From an uncultured Lachnospiraceae bacterium (GTDB lineage Bacteria; Bacillota; Clostridia; Lachnospirales; Lachnospiraceae): DNA of 6,153 nucleotides. The notes below the pieces were generated by a model, which saw only the letters and a list, made by a program, of their open reading frames with translations, searched no databases and was not told the DNA's origin. Of the stretch, positions 6,125 through 6,153 are shown one piece after another (position 1 is the first letter of the stretch; each line of letters starts with the position of its first letter). The DNA is taken from contig CADCPL010000071.1 in NCBI GenBank assembly GCA_902803305.1, positions 1 to 6,153 on the forward strand. The letters run 5' to 3'. Made by a program: the position numbers and the translations under genes.

Positions 6125-6153
6125 CAACTCATCCGTTCGGAATGGCTTTTGCC
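6124..6153 (-). CDS. Possible C-terminal tail of an upstream gene
   Basis: The minus-strand frame entering from the right edge reads GKSHSERMS and stops at TGA (6126-6124), which overlaps the kinase-like gene's ATG as TGATG, a typical junction for translationally coupled genes. Nine codons are too few to identify a product or to prove coding. In this setting a sensor, response regulator or other signalling gene would be natural, but the sequence does not show it. Confidence 0.35.
   Translation of the reverse strand, partial: GKSHSERMS

Noticed and set aside
1..6153. Defence system, mobile element or CRISPR array
   Set aside because: No transposase, integrase, regularly spaced repeats or terminal inverted repeats were seen; all genes form two compact, co-directional operons of metabolic and signalling type.

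Overview
The window looks like a chromosomal segment from a Firmicute of class Clostridia, most likely a Lachnospiraceae (Butyrivibrio/Roseburia-type) bacterium. The reasons are a GSI-alpha-like glutamine synthetase followed directly by an ANTAR protein, an LL-diaminopimelate aminotransferase (DapL route to lysine/meso-DAP), strong AGGAG ribosome binding sites, heavy use of ATA isoleucine codons, and a seven-helix membrane signalling protein of a kind I associate with that family. The taxonomic call is inference from protein style; no marker gene is present. All supported genes lie on the minus strand, so they are read from right to left.

Right half (about 6153 to 2876): a signalling operon. 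It opens with the possible tail of an unseen upstream gene whose TGA stop overlaps the next ATG. Next comes a small membrane-anchored histidine-kinase-like protein with an intact-looking ATP-binding domain but arginine in place of the phosphoacceptor histidine. After a 30-base gap comes a 789-residue protein starting at TTG: seven membrane helices, an HD-GYP domain lacking several metal-binding histidines, and two tandem copies of an uncharacterised C-terminal domain.

Junction (2768-2875): a 108-base gap holding a near-consensus sigma-A promoter and, only a few bases past its expected start point, a strong intrinsic terminator, followed by the glnA ribosome binding site. The promoter lies upstream of the terminator, so the hairpin sits inside the predicted glnA leader.

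Left half (2767 to 1): a nitrogen/amino-acid operon, glnA - ANTAR regulator - dapL, with gaps of 19 and 25 bases and no terminator between genes; dapL runs off the left edge. ANTAR proteins bind RNA and prevent termination, so the simplest model is that the ANTAR protein controls read-through of the hairpin ahead of glnA. GlnA makes glutamine from glutamate and ammonia; DapL consumes glutamate as amino donor for diaminopimelate. The operon would thus join nitrogen status to cell-wall/lysine synthesis.

The recurrent oddity is loss of canonical catalytic residues in regulatory proteins: no phosphoacceptor His in the kinase, missing metal ligands in the HD-GYP domain, no phosphoacceptor Asp in the ANTAR receiver. 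GlnA itself departs from the family consensus at the glutamate flap and the following arginine-rich loop. There is no mobile element, CRISPR array or RNA gene that I can see.
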